Below, one piece after another: positions 5,497 through 5,954 of a stretch of DNA of 5,954 nucleotides (position 1 is the first letter of the stretch; each line of letters opens with the position of its first letter). The stretch covers positions 1-5,954 of the forward strand of contig JAKABA010000235.1 in the NCBI GenBank assembly GCA_021802115.1. Direction: 5' to 3'. The notes beneath the pieces are model-generated. The model did not search any database. It was not told where the DNA came from and saw only the letters and a program-made list of their open reading frames with translations. The stretch is from a bacterium. GTDB taxonomy: Bacteria > Chloroflexota > Dormibacteria > UBA8260 > Bog-877. The translations under genes were made by a program, and so were the position numbers.

Positions 5497-5954
5497 CCAC
5501 GCTGGCCCGATGCCTGAGGCCCGGTCGGCCGGCGGGGAAGGCGCTCACCGACACTCCGGGCCGGGCTTGTCGAACTCGGGGACGAATGGGCTGGCTCTTT
5601 GACAGCGCCGGGCTGCCCAGAGTGAGTTCCGGGAAGGAAGGTGCGGACTGAAGCGGGTGTTCGGTGCGTGGTAGGTGCGTTGGACAACAGCGCCCCGCCG
5701 TCACGATGGGCTGGACCGTGGTCGGGGGTTGCCAAATACCGCGACCCCTGTCCCTCCTCCGTGGCCCGGCCGCCGACGGGCGACGCCACCATCGCCGGCT
5801 TCCGTATGCTCCGAAGAGGCTGAGCTGATCGCGAAAGGCGATCCTCGCCGGACGCGGGGCAGCGGGGCCAGCAAACTTGTGGACGAACAGGGCGAGGAGG
5901 TCTCGCCGAGCGGGTCCCGGCCCGCCGGCGATGATCTTGGGCCGGACTGCATGC
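5497..5954. other. Right-end region with no confidently supported gene
   Basis: About 460 bases follow the hairpin. There is an isolated perfect -35 hexamer TTGACA at 5599-5604 without a convincing -10 at 16-18 nt. A purine-rich GGGAAGGAAG lies at 5631-5640, directly abutting a GTG-started 60-codon frame (5641-5823). Its lack of SD spacing and unremarkable composition give no coding support. Short hairpins occur at 5827-5843 (GATCGC/GCGATC) and 5891-5907 (GGCGAG/CTCGCC). A forward frame through GTG 5879 stays open to the edge and may be the beginning of the next gene. No RNA gene, repeat array or mobile element was recognised. Confidence 0.5.
5879..5954 (+). CDS. Possible start of a further gene, cut by the right edge
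   Basis: From GTG 5879 the frame reads VDEQGEEVSPSGSRPAGDD and onward to the end of the window without a stop. Its acidic, charge-rich composition and mostly G/C third positions look somewhat protein-like. The same frame is open well upstream of 5879, so the true start could be earlier. No good SD is placed before 5879, and only about 25 codons are visible. No family is recognised; it may not be a gene. Confidence 0.2.
   Translation, partial: MDEQGEEVSPSGSRPAGDDLGPDCM

Noticed and set aside
5046..5792. Reverse-strand frame running from the right-end region into the second S53 gene
   Set aside because: Its downstream half is a shadow of the S53 catalytic domain, it crosses the terminator-like hairpin, and its composition is not protein-like.
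5641..5823. Forward 60-codon frame starting at GTG 5641
   Set aside because: The purine-rich SD abuts the GTG with no spacing, third-position composition is weak, and no family is recognisable.
1..5954. tRNA, rRNA, CRISPR array, insertion sequence or long direct repeats
   Set aside because: No cloverleaf, repeat-spacer pattern, transposase motif or terminal repeats were seen on either strand.

Overview
The window is high-GC bacterial DNA with every supported gene on the + strand. It most resembles an actinomycete-type chromosome. The histidine ammonia-lyase has wording typical of actinobacterial HutH (NGTDGMLGM, GLMIAQYTAAAM, SGMQEDHVSMGWGAARKLRR), Shine-Dalgarno sites are strong, and the hairpins after genes lack U-tracts. 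The sequence does not fix the genus. Two secreted S53 (sedolisin) peptidases, a family usually active at acidic pH, hint at a soil or acid-tolerant organism; that is inference.

Layout. (1) 1-351: C-terminal end of an M20-family metallopeptidase/amidohydrolase, cut by the left edge. (2) 352-620: intergenic, with a good sigma70-type promoter candidate (TTGACA, 17 nt, CATCAT) and an SD. (3) 621-1841: secreted S53 peptidase of 406 aa. (4) 1842-2191: intergenic, with a long terminator-like hairpin, further small hairpins, and a possible 30-codon leader ORF preceded by an unusually extended SD. Its stop overlaps the next start as ATGA. (5) 2192-3736: complete hutH. (6) 3737-3926: short intergenic with two terminator-like hairpins, then a textbook AAGGAGGT. 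(7) 3927-5456: second secreted S53 peptidase, 509 aa. (8) 5463-5496: perfect 15-bp hairpin. (9) 5497-5954: no confidently supported gene. It holds an isolated TTGACA and a reading frame that stays open to the right edge.

How the genes may work together. Both S53 enzymes carry signal peptides, the Glu/Asp/Ser catalytic set, the oxyanion Asp, a C-terminal calcium site and three plausible cysteine pairs. They would digest protein outside the cell. The M20 enzyme (de-acylation or peptide trimming) and HutH (histidine to urocanate plus ammonia) would act on products inside. This suggests a protein/amino-acid scavenging neighbourhood. The hairpins between genes argue for separate transcripts rather than one operon. 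No clearly new system is evident. The points most worth a second look are the apparent lack of an S53 prodomain in both proteases and the putative coupled leader ORF before hutH.
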